Below, piece by piece: positions 13,901 through 26,371 of a stretch of DNA of 64,000 nt; positions within the stretch are counted from its first letter, which is position 1; the number at the start of each line of letters is the position of its first letter. The notes under the pieces are model-generated. The model was given only the letters and a program-made list of their open reading frames with translations. It ran no database searches and had not been told where the DNA came from. A program made the position numbers and the translations under genes. Origin of the DNA: Rhopalosiphum padi (Eukaryota > Arthropoda > Insecta > Hemiptera > Aphididae); the NCBI RefSeq assembly GCF_020882245.1, contig NC_083597.1, forward strand, positions 89,692,152-89,756,151, written 5' to 3'.

Positions 13901-14736
13901 TACCATGGGTTTACTAATATGTATATATTTATTTTTTAGGGGTCAATGTTGGATACGTAGAAAACAGCTATTCAAATTCAAATAATGGTGGTTCGGTTAA
14001 CTCTCAAGATTCTCTATGGCAATTGAAAATGGGTGGCAATGGCAGCACTGGTGGTACTCACATTTCTCGCGATGATCATTTACATATGGCTGAGCGCATG
14101 AACCACTATGGTGATTATACTTTATAATTATTATATTATCTATGTTTAAAGGTTTATTTTAAATGTACGTGGATTCAAGACCACTTTAAAGTTTAAATAT
14201 TGTATTATCTGCTAGGCTTTTTCAAATTTTTTAGCATTATGTTATAATTTGTCATCAATTTTTATTAAATATTTGTTTTAATTGTATAGGAGGTTATGAT
14301 CCATTGACTCATGGTGGCTATGGAAATATGGATGATTATGCACACTATCCTCAACTCACGTCAGCCAGCCCCGATTATAGCACTCACAGCCATGCACCTT
14401 CAAGACAAGACTATATTCATAGCGGTCATTTACAACCAGCCGATAAGACCCGTAGACGGGACCCTCATCTTGGTACGTACTATAATCTTCTAAAGTTATT
14501 AACTATTTAACGTTTCAACACCTACAATATTAATTTGAAAATATTTATTTGTTTTAGAATCACCATATGGTGACGTGAGTGGCTTGCCTGACCCTTACCT
14601 TGAGCAGCTTATTGACAATGAGGAGCACATGAAACCTCAACCACATCTGTCTATGTCATATGATGAAAGTCTCGAGTCTGGGTATTCTACACCAAATTCA
14701 CGGACGCGACGCATAATCAGAGAAATTATCGTCTAA
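7617..14736 (+). CDS. ed: Echinoid homologue: Ig/FN3 cell-adhesion protein, 5' end missing, one frameshift
   Basis: Eleven exons joined by GT-AG sites with matching phases: 7617-7803, 7978-8438, 9061-10237, 10326-10909, 11273-11425, 12319-12613, 12694-12868, 13618-13793, 13940-14110, 14290-14472, 14558-14736. Order seen: seven Ig domains (e.g. cysteines in DISLKC/GKFEC, ITLQC/GTYTC, GVTLTC/GRYRC, GVYSC, GDYSC), an FN3 domain from PPDHPENVTALD, a weaker second FN3-like stretch, a membrane helix (LIALVISCAVFILFVALLF) followed by CRCKRK, and a cytoplasmic tail ending REIIV. Drosophila Echinoid has this layout, and its terminal EIIV binds the PDZ proteins Canoe and Bazooka; it acts at adherens junctions and in Hippo and EGFR signalling. 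Exon 1 here starts mid-codon (phase 1), so a signal-peptide exon lies upstream and was not found. An extra C at 9643-9648 breaks the frame; without it the exons plus one upstream base give 1246 residues. Paralogue Fred is the main alternative. Confidence 0.9.
9643..9648 (+). other. ed: Frameshift at a six-C run inside ed exon 3
   Basis: Reading from 9061, the Ig3-Ig4 frame runs through LTLLVRHRPGVARITP and then leaves the Ig pattern. The Ig5 sequence (VATEGTGVTLTC onward) is in another frame. Removing one C from the run at 9643-9648 makes the two halves continuous, and the total exon length then becomes a multiple of three. It is either an assembly or sequencing error or a real null mutation; the conserved flanking domains favour an error. 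Confidence 0.85.
10945..10973. repeat. (TA)n microsatellite in an ed intron
   Basis: An uninterrupted TA run lies just after the exon ending at 10909, in the 363-bp intron 10910-11272. The rest of that intron is plain AT-rich sequence. Confidence 0.9.
11426..12318 (+). other. ed intron, AT-rich, nothing else seen
   Basis: The intron is bounded by gtaaga and a T-rich tract ending in attag. I see no ORF or repeat of note. The other ed introns longer than 300 bases (8439-9060, 12869-13617) likewise hold only AT-rich sequence. Confidence 0.7.
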
Positions 14737-16380
14737 ATGCGCTGCATTGCCCTATGTGTATAGTGTTTTAATTTTGACATTTTTCTTGTACATAAATAAA
14801 TGTCATTGTGTTGTTAAGGTGTCATCAGATCTCAAAATTTTGTTTGTGCTCAACATCCATCTTTAGACCATATTTTAAATTTTAGTTGTATTCCGTTTTC
14901 ATTACACTGCCTTTGTGTTCTATAAACATGCAATCTATGTATGTAAACAATTTTTTTTGCAATCTTGACGAGCGTTGAGGTATTTCATTTAATTGATGAA
15001 CGCGTATGGCTTAACTTAATTACAAAATGCACTTATTATAAAGATCATCTGTAAAGTGATCCATTTGTTTGTGTTTTTTTTTTTGACCATTGTATTGCTA
15101 GTTATTTTGATAACATTGGAAATGTAAAACATTTTTACTACAATATTTCTTTTACATAATATTTATTATTTGTATTATGTTTTGTTACACCATAAGTTTG
15201 TGTAACCGTTAGAGTTTCTCATTTACTGTAATAATATTTCTAATTACACATAAACTATGTGTGTGACTCGTTATTATGACTCGTTCAAATTTTATTTTTA
15301 TTTTAAATCTCTAATTTTGAAAAAATTGAAACGTTTGTATGGTGATAACATAATTACGGCATTAAACCTACTACAGTATTAATTTCAACGCACATCGATA
15401 AAAAGACACATGTTCCTCATACTTTTTCTTCATTATAAAAGATCAATTTTCTATATATATATATATTTTTTTTTTTTATGTTTTGTATTTTGGTTGTTTA
15501 CAGACCCAAGACTGTCCGGTATTTTACTTAATTTCTTGACCTCTCGTGTACACTCATGAAGAGTTGTAATAAACCCGTCACGGATCATATGCTCTATAGT
15601 TTATGTATTTTTGTAGTTTTGAGCCTAGTTCCTATTTTCAACAAAGTTCAAAGTAATGAAAGATAATTTAATGGCACATGAGTGTACATTGATAGGTCAA
15701 GAAGACGTTGAATGTTATTATTATCAGAACAAATTAGGTACGTGCCATTATAAATTAATGTGCTTATAAACACCATGTAAATATATATATATATATATTT
15801 TTTTTTGTTCATACTGTCATTGTATTTACTTAAGTATATTTATTTTAATAGAAGAGTTAAGTAATTTTAATGATACAATATATAATACATTTATAATGAA
15901 GTTATAATTTGACTGCTGCAAGAATGAGTGTTTCTCAAATTTGTTTTTTTTTTTTATTTTGTACATTTTGTTTTTTATTTTGTATTTATATTTTAGTTTT
16001 TTTTAAAAGAAAAAAACAAAAAGAAAATAAGTATTGTGTATATACATTTAAGTCCCATAAATATTATAGTACTATTTTAGCCTTTTAGAACCTATACTTT
16101 AAATTTATTTTTGTGTATAAAATGTGAAAAATTAAAATAACGTTTTGTAAGCAACAAAATAATATTGATAATGGTCTGCTTTGTATTATCACACAGCCCA
16201 TAACCAGTTGCATAATATATATATAATATTACTTAAGTATACTTTTCCCAAGAGTATTGATTTTTTTAAATATGACTTGTTGTTTTTTTCTCATATTGAT
16301 TTTGCTGTTAGTCATTATTCTTCATTGTGCAATTCTTGGAATATTATATCGAAATAAAAAGAAAAAGAAATATATTATGT
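14737..16380 (+). other. ed: Putative ed 3' UTR with several poly(A) signals
   Basis: No coding potential is seen after the ed stop. AATAAA signals lie at 14795-14800, 15568-15573 and 16353-16358, so transcripts of different lengths are possible. A hairpin with arms 15534-15558 and 15677-15702 lies inside. The true end cannot be decided from sequence alone. Confidence 0.45.
15534..15702. repeat. Inverted repeat (hairpin) in the ed 3' UTR
   Basis: The arm 15534-15558 (tcttgacctctcgtgtacac onward) is the near-perfect reverse complement of 15677-15702 (tgagtgtacattgataggtc region). The loop holds an AATAAA signal. It could be a small MITE or an RNA stem. Confidence 0.6.
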
Positions 16381-19300
16381 ACTAAATAACTGTTTAAATT
16401 ATTTGAGTTTTTAAAAATATTTTCCTTGACAACCGAAATTATTTATTGTTTGCGAATATAAGATTTACAATTGATAATGCTAGCTAATACATTATATGAT
16501 TCATATATTGTAGTATAAAATATTTAAATATCATAATATTAAAATCAATGTAGATTAAGTGAATCTTGGTATTTTAGTGCAGTGCTCTAGTCGTATACCA
16601 TGTGTGAAAATAAATTCTTCAATTTGAAAGCTTGATTCTATAAGGTATTCATGTCAAGTATATCAGTAATATCACTGACACATGGGCAAACTAATTGTTT
16701 TGATTTTCAAAATTTTATCTCAAGCATGTCTTATTAAAATATTTGTAATTCTAGAATCAATAGATATTTTACTAATTTGAATATTAAATATTAAAAATAT
16801 TTTTATAACCACGGTAATAATATATTGAATACAAAAAATAGTTAAAAAATGAACATTATCTTATTTATTTTTATCATTTATCATTTATTTTTTTTTTTTT
16901 TTATGTAGTATTATAATATACATTTAAACTAAAGCATAGTTTAATAAAAGTTATGGGGAAAACAAGCTATACAAAATTTAAATTACTTCTCTAAACAATA
17001 AGATGTATAAGGTTGACAAGTTATAAACTGGTAGAAGAGCAACCATATTTAATGATTTTTTCATAGCTATTAAATAATTTGTAGTTATACCAATGCCAGT
17101 TATAAGTTTCTGTGAAATCAAAATTACAAAGCACAATTGGACGAGATCGGTTAAATGGTCTTCTATGTTCATATAACAAGATATTGCTTAATATAACATA
17201 GATGTAGATGAAGTAATCCGAGTAATCGAATACTTAAAAATCAACACATCAGCCCAAAGGTGTATAACTAAGTTATAGTTTATAGGTCTATGGAGTATGG
17301 AGTTATTACAAAAATCTATGTTTATTATACAAAATAGTGTTGATAAATTTTTACTTATCAACTAAGTTATATTACATTATATTTTATAAAATACTTTTTT
17401 AATATGGTAAATGCAATTACACGAGGTTATCCCACCTAAATTTGTTGTTAACGTTAAATGTGTTAAGTGTGTACTCATGTATGACACCCTACCAGTAATA
17501 TCTGTGCACATTTATAACAACATGCTTTAATAAATGTTAAAACTTGCACTACCTATTTATTAATTAATTAATAGTTTTTATAAAACTTAAAATTTTAACT
17601 ACAATATTACTGTACCAAATTTGTATGAACAAATTTTCTCCTACACTACCTAGTACCTACACTAAACTGAAAACCACCCTCATTAAATATGTCTACATTC
17701 CATAATATTATGTAGATTCTATAGCTTATTTTTTGTGTCGTGTCTTCATCTGGTCCCGATTGAATACTAGATGGGACATGTTGTATTTTGGTTTAGTATC
17801 TTCTACTAAACCCTGTGATTATAATACGTTCAAATATTTTTAATTACCTACCTGTCTTAAGTGATTGGTATTTAATTGTGTGGATTGATTACAATAAGAA
17901 AATATTTTGATTAAGCTAATAAGCTAGATAAAATAGAGTTTAGTACAATATAATATGAATATACATCACTATTATAATATACAATGAATTTAAGTCTTTA
18001 TACCTATTGGCTATTATTAATTATATTTTATTTATTTTTATGTTATGTTACTATTATTTATTTGTAATCTATATTCTATAGAACTGTGAAATACTGCCCT
18101 GCTGTGATGAGTGACGACAGGCATTAAATTACAATGATTACAATAATATAATATTTATTATTTTTCACCGATTTTGGTATAAATCGTTAGGCGTATACTT
18201 TTGTTTTAATGTTGCAAAAAAAAACCAGGAAAATTATAATCTCTATTGACTTATCAGTTATCATTAAGGCATGGACTATAATATAATAGTAAAACTATAT
18301 AGTATAAGAAACCATCAAATATACCCTTTAAACAATTTAAACACAAAAATGTCGAAATATTCGAAATAGGTACCTATTCAAAATGCAAAATTATGCACTA
18401 AAAACTTTGAGTATTTTGATCACAAAGGTTGTGAAATGTATTGTGCACTTACTAAACACACGACAAAGTTAACCAGAAATATATGCAAATGCACGAAACC
18501 ACGAAAGTCCTTGCTCTAGTTATTATAATAATATAATATGGGTAGGTACTGCATTGCAATGTCCAATGCACAACACCACTCACCACTGACCTGCAGTGAC
18601 CACTGTGATATTATCACATATAGGTGTATATTTTATAATACAACTTAACTTATATAGTTATATATTAATAAAATGCAATAATATTTGTACGAATTGTCCA
18701 CATTCTATATCGGATTCGTATATTATATTATATATCTACTATATTCTTATAATATCGTCATTGAATGGTGGCAAATCGTAATATTATTATTATTGTGTAG
18801 TAAATAGTAATAACAGTGTAATGTGTATATGTTTATGTTATTGTGTACCTACCTACGGGTTTTATTATAAATCTATATAAGTGTCACGATAACGAAACAA
18901 TCAAACAACAACAGTCCATATCGTGTCCGATTATCAAAGTTAAAATGTCGCAAATCCGGAATTCCGAAATCATAACAAATAACAATATAATGTATTATCG
19001 ATTCCGTTTAAACTTTAAATATCATCGGAGCCGTTGATTATAGCATTTTATATTTTCTTAAAATACGAAAATACGAATAATAATAATATTGTTATTGATT
19101 TATGCGCGATATAATTATTAATTTTTATAATTCGGTGATTATAATATCGTCAATGTTCTAAAAATAACGTTTTGTTATGGTTAACAATCGGTCGAACACT
19201 GCCAGTACTGAACGTCTGTACACAACGCAATACGCATTACACATCGATGGCATAAGGACGTTCGATCGTCGAGTTACGACGATTCGTCGGTGGTCCACAA

Positions 19301-19647
19301 CTTTACTGTCGTCGTCGTCGATTTTTGTCACGAACAGCCACGGATGACGGATGTACTGACACCCGCACTTCCCGTGCCAGTGGAAACCGTTTAACAATAA
19401 TATCGACAGCCTGCTCGAAGACCTCCATTACCACGCGATTCGCCGTAAGCTTTACTGTTTTGACATCGCTTATTTCATGTTTTATAATATTTATATTATT
19501 TAAACATTTTTTCCGATCGACTTATTGATAGGATACGGTATGTTTTTCAGATTTTACCTCGTAGATGTGAATTGAGATTTTAATTTTTCGCTTTTAAAAT
19601 CAGGTTAAGCGCTGCGAGTTCGCCATCAGCTGTCGACGTCGACAATC
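16381..19647. other. AT-rich intergenic region between ed and the next gene
   Basis: No domain-bearing ORF is seen. CpG-rich sequence from about 19170 to 19640 precedes the next gene's ATG and probably includes its promoter and 5' UTR. Confidence 0.5.
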
Positions 19648-22600
19648 ATGGAAACCGCTAGCGAAGGGGCTCCTAAACGGGCGTTGGATAAAGCCGACGA
19701 CGGTGGCGGTACGAAAAAACTGAAAACTGACGCCGAAGATCATCAGTTCTTGCCGACGGTGGAAAAAATAAGAAACGTGGAGGATCCGATAAAATGGAGT
19801 TTGCTGCCTTCGATCGTGTACAATTTGCTCACGCTATTCAAGAAAACGGAAAAATCGAATTCTGACGAGCACAAACAAGTATGTAAAACTGTAGTTTTCA
19901 GTAGTTGTTTAATATTTATTTTAAAAAACGACGAGATTATACCCTACAATGTTATTGCCGTTCACCATTTGCTACATATGAGTTTGTTTTTAATTTATTG
20001 ATGCTCGCGGCGGTTAGCATTAATCTTCAATGAACTTTTCATTGTTCATTTTCCTCAACGACAATTTTGGTCTGCCTTAGTAACGTTATGAATGTTTGAA
20101 AATCTGTTAAGAGTTTTTAATTGATTGCATTAATATGTACATAAGTTTTCAAAACTTGTATATCTACACTTTGATGTAATCTGGGACTCTGGATATAAAT
20201 TGTTTAAAACAAAATATAATATGCCATCATTATTGAAATTTGGTAATTTAGTAGAAACCTATTTAATACTTCATTTAAATTTTGATTACAATATTTCAGA
20301 CTTTGATATTTTTTTTTCTCAAAATCGATTAGACACATAATCTATTTTAATACTTATAGTAAATGGATATCCAATATTTCAATTAATTCATATACAATAA
20401 ACCATTTATTTTATCACACTACTTATGTTACTGATTTACTATATAATTTGATCCATATATTTTATTATTAACCAATCATATCATATTGCATTGTTTTTAG
20501 TATTTCGCTTACTAAACAGTAAATGTAATTTCTAATGGATTGTAAATATGCACTTGTTAATTAGTTTATGGTAACAGTATGTCAACACTAAACAATAAAA
20601 GAAAAATGAAACAAGAATACAAATAATTAATTGCTATTCGTTTTTCATCATTTATTCACTTTTTAGAAATATTGATAAATAGACTATAGACAGCCCCCTG
20701 CCAGATTTCAGTGCTAGTTTTGCTACTATTCAGTGGCATATTTACAGGGTCGTTGAAATGGATACATCTATCTAATTGCCATTTTTTTTAACATTATTTA
20801 AATCAAAATGCTTATATTTTTTAATATTGTTTTCTTTCTCTTGCCAGGATAAACTTGATAATGGTTTTAAAGTTTTATCAAATCAATATTATCAAGAAAA
20901 ACTTTTAAATGATTCCTTCAAACATGATCAATTGAAAGAGGTTGATAGATATGATAAAATTAGTATTAAAGAATCTAATTTTAAAGTTCCAAATACTACA
21001 AAAGTTTCCATCCAAAATCTGAATAAATTGGAATCCAAATCAACATATTTAACAGAAAATGTTCCAAAAATAGCACCATTAATTACAAAAGCTTTGCCAA
21101 TTCAACTGTCTGCAGAGAATACTGATGTTCACAAGGTAATTATTTTTAAGTTTATAGTAATTATTAATTATATAGAACTTATAAAATTACCTATTTGTAG
21201 AAATAATTGATAAAAGTATAACATTTTATAATTTAAACATTAATTTTATACTTATATATAGGCGTAATTAGAAGATTTGAAGATCGATTTTGTTTGTTAG
21301 GATAAATGAATACAGTGACTTTAGAGACTGATAAATGTTTTTTTTACTTATTTTATATTAGAGTTAATATATTTTAATCATATATCGACAGCAATATTCG
21401 CTTATCACTTATTAATGTGGCCACCATTGTTACAATGACCCACTTTATGAACTAGTGTATATTAATTAATTCTTATTACTTTATATTATTTTCTTATCGC
21501 ATTGTCACAATAAACAATGACTGTACGATATACATGGCACACTATGCTGACGCCTGACACTGACCAGCATCATCATATTGGGCAATTTATTATTTTGACG
21601 AATTACCATCGATACACTTAATAACTGGAGACTATTTGTATTTATTATTTTTTAATTTGGCTAGTCATTGATTTAAATACAAATAATAAATTAAAAATAT
21701 TTTCTTTGATTTGAATAAAGGGAGAAGAGTAGATGACCCACGGTTGTTTTTTAAGGGTGTGTTATAAAGCATATCCGGCACACCCTGTAGCTCGGCTTAT
21801 GTATTTAAAGATAAATAAAATTACCAAGTGATAGGGACTGATTAATAGTCATATTACCTAACTAACTTGATAATCATTAATAATAACATTCCTTACCTAT
21901 TAATATTCAATTTTATAGTATAAATATTAAATTATATAATTTAAAAAAATATAAACCAATGTAAAATTTTAAATGACAGGCTAGTAAGTAATAAATAATC
22001 ATTATTGATATTGAAATCTTAATTAAAAAATATATATATTAAACTACCTACATATTAATTGTTTTTTTAATTTATTTTTTAGGTTGAACGACAAATAGAT
22101 GACAAATCAATCAAAACAACTAGTGTTGTCGAGAAGAAGCTTACACCTACACACAATGTTAATCATTTATCTGTATATAGAAAAAATATTCCTTGTACAG
22201 TGCCATCCATAAATGATAAAGCAGTTATGTCTACAGAAAGTGTTTCTGATGCAGCTACATCTGCCAATAGTATTTATAATACTTCCTTTCTTGCATCTGG
22301 AACTGATATTTCTAATACTTCATTGTATACATCTACAAATAGTGTTTATAATGTTCCTATTGTGACATCTAAAATTAGTATTCCTAATACCCCTACACTT
22401 ATTTCTACAAATAGTATTTCTAGTACGGCTATGCTTTCATCTGCAAATAACAATACAATAATTGTACCTGAGGATAGTGCTCATCAAGTTATTTCTAGAA
22501 CAGAAAATAATTTTAGAAAGCAAATATTTGAGCTTTTAAATAAAAATTGTATTATTGGTATTTCAAAAATACCTTTAACTAAACCATCTTCATGTATTTG

Positions 22601-23084
22601 TAAGTATTGTACAACTGTGACTAGCTTATCGATAAAACAATCGGCAGCATATAATCTTTTATTTCCATTAAATGATAATTTAAATCACAATAATTCATAT
22701 TGTGATTTGGAAATTTCAAATGTACCAGATGATATTGGTTCTATTTCTGCTACAAACGACTGTTATTTGAACAAATTAAATATACCACCTTATAAATGTC
22801 AAAAATCATTAATTAATACTGAATCTCCAAAAAATATTTGGATTAATCAGTTAACTTCTTTGATCAGTAAAAATGATACATCCAAAAAATATCATAAAAC
22901 TAATAAAGTTAATGCTTCAGTAAAATTGAACTTACAAAATGTTATTAATAACGTGCATAAAGCCACTCAACAAATTAAATCACATCTTTCATTTTGTAAC
23001 AAATGTAAAAAATCAAATTTGAATAAGCCTGGTAGTTGTAAATGTAATGTATCTCTAAGCACATCTTATAATCATAATGAGTAA
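19648..23084 (+). CDS. Unrecognised 506-residue protein, three exons, Ser/Thr/Asn repeats and Cys clusters
   Basis: Exons 19648-19878, 20848-21135 and 22083-23084 join at phase-0 GT-AG sites (gtatgt, gtaatt; ccag, tttag) and total 1521 bases including the stop. The ATG sits in a good context (caatcATGG). The first exon codes an acidic/basic N-terminus (GGGTKKLKTDAEDHQFL) and a short hydrophobic stretch near SLLPSIVYNLLTLF. Exon 2 is Lys/Asn-rich. Exon 3 has irregular repeats of about 13-14 residues built on S(V/I)YNTS or TNSISST-like units, then CICKYC and, near the end, CNKC plus PGSCKCN. The Cys clusters could bind metal. Introns 19879-20847 and 21136-22082 hold only AT-rich DNA. I do not recognise the family; it may be lineage-restricted. 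The KKLK stretch could be a nuclear signal, which is a guess. Confidence 0.75.
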
Positions 23085-25711
23085 TGTGTATACTAAACTA
23101 TAAATCTATAATTACATTTTAATATTTTACTGTTTATTTATTTATTATTTATTTATCTTTTTAACTGTTGTTATTTTCTGTCTAAGCATTGTGTATTAAA
23201 AAAGTTTAAGAATTTTTTTTTATGTTATACTATTTTATTCAACTAACTTTAATTAATAAATTTTGTTTTATGTATTAAGTATTGCTTATTAATATGTATA
23301 ATGTAGTACTCTCTTGCTGATTCCATTCTTCAACGTATGGAGGTTGTTGAATACCTTGGTTTTTATTTCACACCCTTTCTATTAAACATCACAGAGGCAT
23401 TCACTATAAGATACATTTAAGATATTTGAAGTCATTAATTGTAATTCAGTTTTCTTCATCTCCGTGTCCTATCTTCACTTTTCAGCTTAGTTCTTTTGAT
23501 TCTTGAGTATGGAGTTGTGGTTTGGCAACCATATATTTCTTGTGATAAACTACAAAACGAGCGATTAAGAAACCGTTTTTTTTTTTTTTCATTACAGCTT
23601 CTTTATTATTAATAAAACATCGCCGCATGACTACACCTACACTCTTCCCTTGATATTTTATCATTGCCTTGCGGTGTTGTATGTTGACAATTTGCATAAT
23701 GCTTCTGCAAACCTTGAATTATACATTTTTCTTTATTAAATGTAACCAAACACATTGTTTATATTGTAGATCATAGTTTTATTTATAAATTATATTTAAA
23801 TATGTTTTTTAATAATTTAGATAGGTACCTAATAATTCTTAAATGGCTAAACTTTCTATATCAAGGGTAAATTAATGTTATGAGAGTTATGACTATTTTG
23901 TTTATACATAAATTAATGATTTAATACTTTAGTACCTACTCTTCTATCAATTAATAAATGTCTAAGCTCCAAGTAGGTAGGTACCTACTATGTTTTTTAG
24001 CTGTCTTTAAAACGTAATTAAATATTTAAACTTTGGAATGACCAAGTAAACTGGTATCTATGTATGAAACTAGTAGTAGAAATAAAATATATTTTCTTTT
24101 GCCACAACTTTAAATTAAAGTTAGTCTTTAACACAGGTAACATATGTTAGGTAGGTACTGTGATCTGTTATAGTATGATTGATAAGAAGCTTGATAAAAT
24201 GTAATGCAAGATTCATTATTTTTAAGTGTTAGGCTAAATAATTTAAGTAAGATAAAGCACTGGTTCAAAAAAAGATAATTAAGTGATGAGTGATGACGGG
24301 TGACATGTTAAGATTTGGTTGGGACTGTTGGGAGCTATTGAATTAAATTTACAGATGATGCATTTCCTATAAAAAAAAATAATGGAATCATTGAAATTTC
24401 GGAAAAAAAAATTAAATTGTATACCTATATATAAATTCTATATTTTTCTGTTTTGGGAAATTCCAGGCTCTAGTAGTCTAGTACCTAGAGTCTAGGTAGT
24501 TTTTTTCGGAAGATGGTATTTTGGCCCAAATTTTAAAAATGGAACAAGTATTTTGCGCCACGACAGAAAACAAAATGGAATATGTATGTTATCTACGTCT
24601 CACTTTTAATTTACATTGTTGGTATTCAAGTGTACTAAGTACTTGTATACATTTATTTATAATTTTAATACGATTGATTTTCATATGTTTTTTTGATTTT
24701 TTCATAACCGGAATTGTACTTTATTTAATAGGTACTTTTTTAGAAATGTATAACTATTAAAATGAACTTGATTAATCAATGATTAAAAATACCATATATT
24801 AATCTGTAAATAAAAAAAAATTGTTTAGTTATTTAAAAGTGGCGCAAATTAGCAAAATTAATTTTTAGATGTGGTGCTGCAAATTACATACATAGGTATA
24901 TATTTTTTGTCTTTAAGTTGTTTTTGGCACAAATTACATACGCTCGTTTATTGATGTGTATTCAGATAAAAATGACATCTTATATCTTTATACATGTCTT
25001 GTAGGTGATTTACTATAGAGTAATATTGGTTTTATCTATATGATTATTATTAGGTTCTGGATACTTTTTTGTCACGTAAGTATAAAAAATAAATCGTCAA
25101 ACAGACGTGAAAAATGACCTTTGTTCATCCCGGGCGCAAGTTTGAGGCACTTATCTTCGCCTGCAGTCTTATGTAAAATAATTAAATATTCAAATTTAAA
25201 ATACTCACAGGGCCGTATTTATAGTGAGGGATGTTACCCCCTTTCCCACTACTTAATGTACCAGGTTCATTTTAGTCAGCGAATTTGTCATTTTGACATC
25301 ATAGTCGGCAAGTCGGCAATTATGATTTTATATATCAATATTCAAATATTAATTATTATTTATTATAATATTTAATATAATAAATAATAATAACTTAAAA
25401 TATAACAAAATAGGTAATCAAAAATATTTATATAGAATATAATAAATATTTGATTATTGATAGTTATTTCTTCATCCTTGTATTTATAGATTACTATCTG
25501 CCTGCTGCTGGTTAGCAAGCAACATACCTAATTAAACATGTAAATATTCGACACTTCATGATACATTGATACACCATCATCAACTCATTTTGTGTATACC
25601 AGGTATATTAAATAATATTTTTTCTATGCTGCTGCCTGCTGGTGAACTATATATACGTAGGTACAACACTACAACCGCTAACTACAGAAAGTTTCAATTC
25701 ATCGAAACCTA
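23085..25711. other. AT-rich intergenic region with one LINE remnant
   Basis: AATAAA-like signals near 23260 may end the upstream gene. A decayed reverse-transcriptase fragment lies near 23350-23750. The short ORF at 24521-24760 is a chance hydrophobic frame with no domain. Confidence 0.45.
23350..23750 (+). mobile_element. Decayed non-LTR retrotransposon (reverse transcriptase C-terminal part)
   Basis: On the plus strand, 23486-23580 reads LVLLILEYGVVVWQPYISCD followed by KLQNERLRNRF, the conserved region after the catalytic core in Jockey/CR1-type LINE reverse transcriptases (compare the usual LEYGSVVWDPY). A T-run follows and the frame then shifts into ITASLLLIKHRRM. Both sides are decayed and no ends or target duplication were found. 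Confidence 0.6.
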
Positions 25712-25715
25712 TTAA

Positions 25716-26156
25716 GAGAACGTTATAACCGCATAATATGCGTTGTCTGTCTTACAAATGTAGATCATAGCAAATTGCGTTCAGCAGAACACATTGTGTG
25801 ATGTTAACTTTAATATTAAAGCAAATTTAAAAGTAAGAATATTATCTAGAAAATGTCTTATGCTTTTATTGATATTATCATTTTAAAGTGAGTTATAGCT
25901 ATTATGTAAAATACTAAAGTACCTATTACAACTTTAAAATATTCATCTCACTTTAAAATGATAATATCAATAAAAGCATAAGACATTTTCTAGATAATAT
26001 TCTTACCACAGAATAAATTCTTACCTTTAAATTTGATAATAGGCAAATGTACTCTAATATTACCTAAAGCTGACATCACAAAATGTGTTCTGCTGAACGC
26101 AAATTTGCTATGATCTACCTACTTTGTGAGACAACACATGCGGGTATAACGTCCTC
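25716..26156. mobile_element. Long-armed palindromic MITE flanked by TTAA
   Basis: The outer ends gagaacgttataaccgca and the reverse complement of tgcgggtataacgtcctc match. Arms continue inward through gtagatcatagcaaatt and ttctagataatattctta to a centre near 25920, so each arm is about 200 bp. TTAA lies at 25712-25715 and 26157-26160, the duplication made by piggyBac and Kolobok elements. No ORF is inside, so it is non-autonomous. Confidence 0.75.
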
Positions 26157-26371
26157 TTAAAGGAAAATCAAATTCAAATTTGATTTATTGAATAGGCATA
26201 TATAGAATTAAATTTCTAGAATAGACCTAATATTATAATTTTTATTTTATTGTTTTAGTTTGTTAGTATCAAATAAATTGTTAAGAGGGTGTTAGTGCTC
26301 TGTTTGTTACGCTTTATAATATTATTCATTGATTTAGCTTCTATAGAATTTCTGCGCATAGTCTTTAAAAA

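Noticed and set aside
24521..24760. Hydrophobic 79-codon ORF
   Set aside because: Looks like translated AT-rich DNA; no receptor motif.
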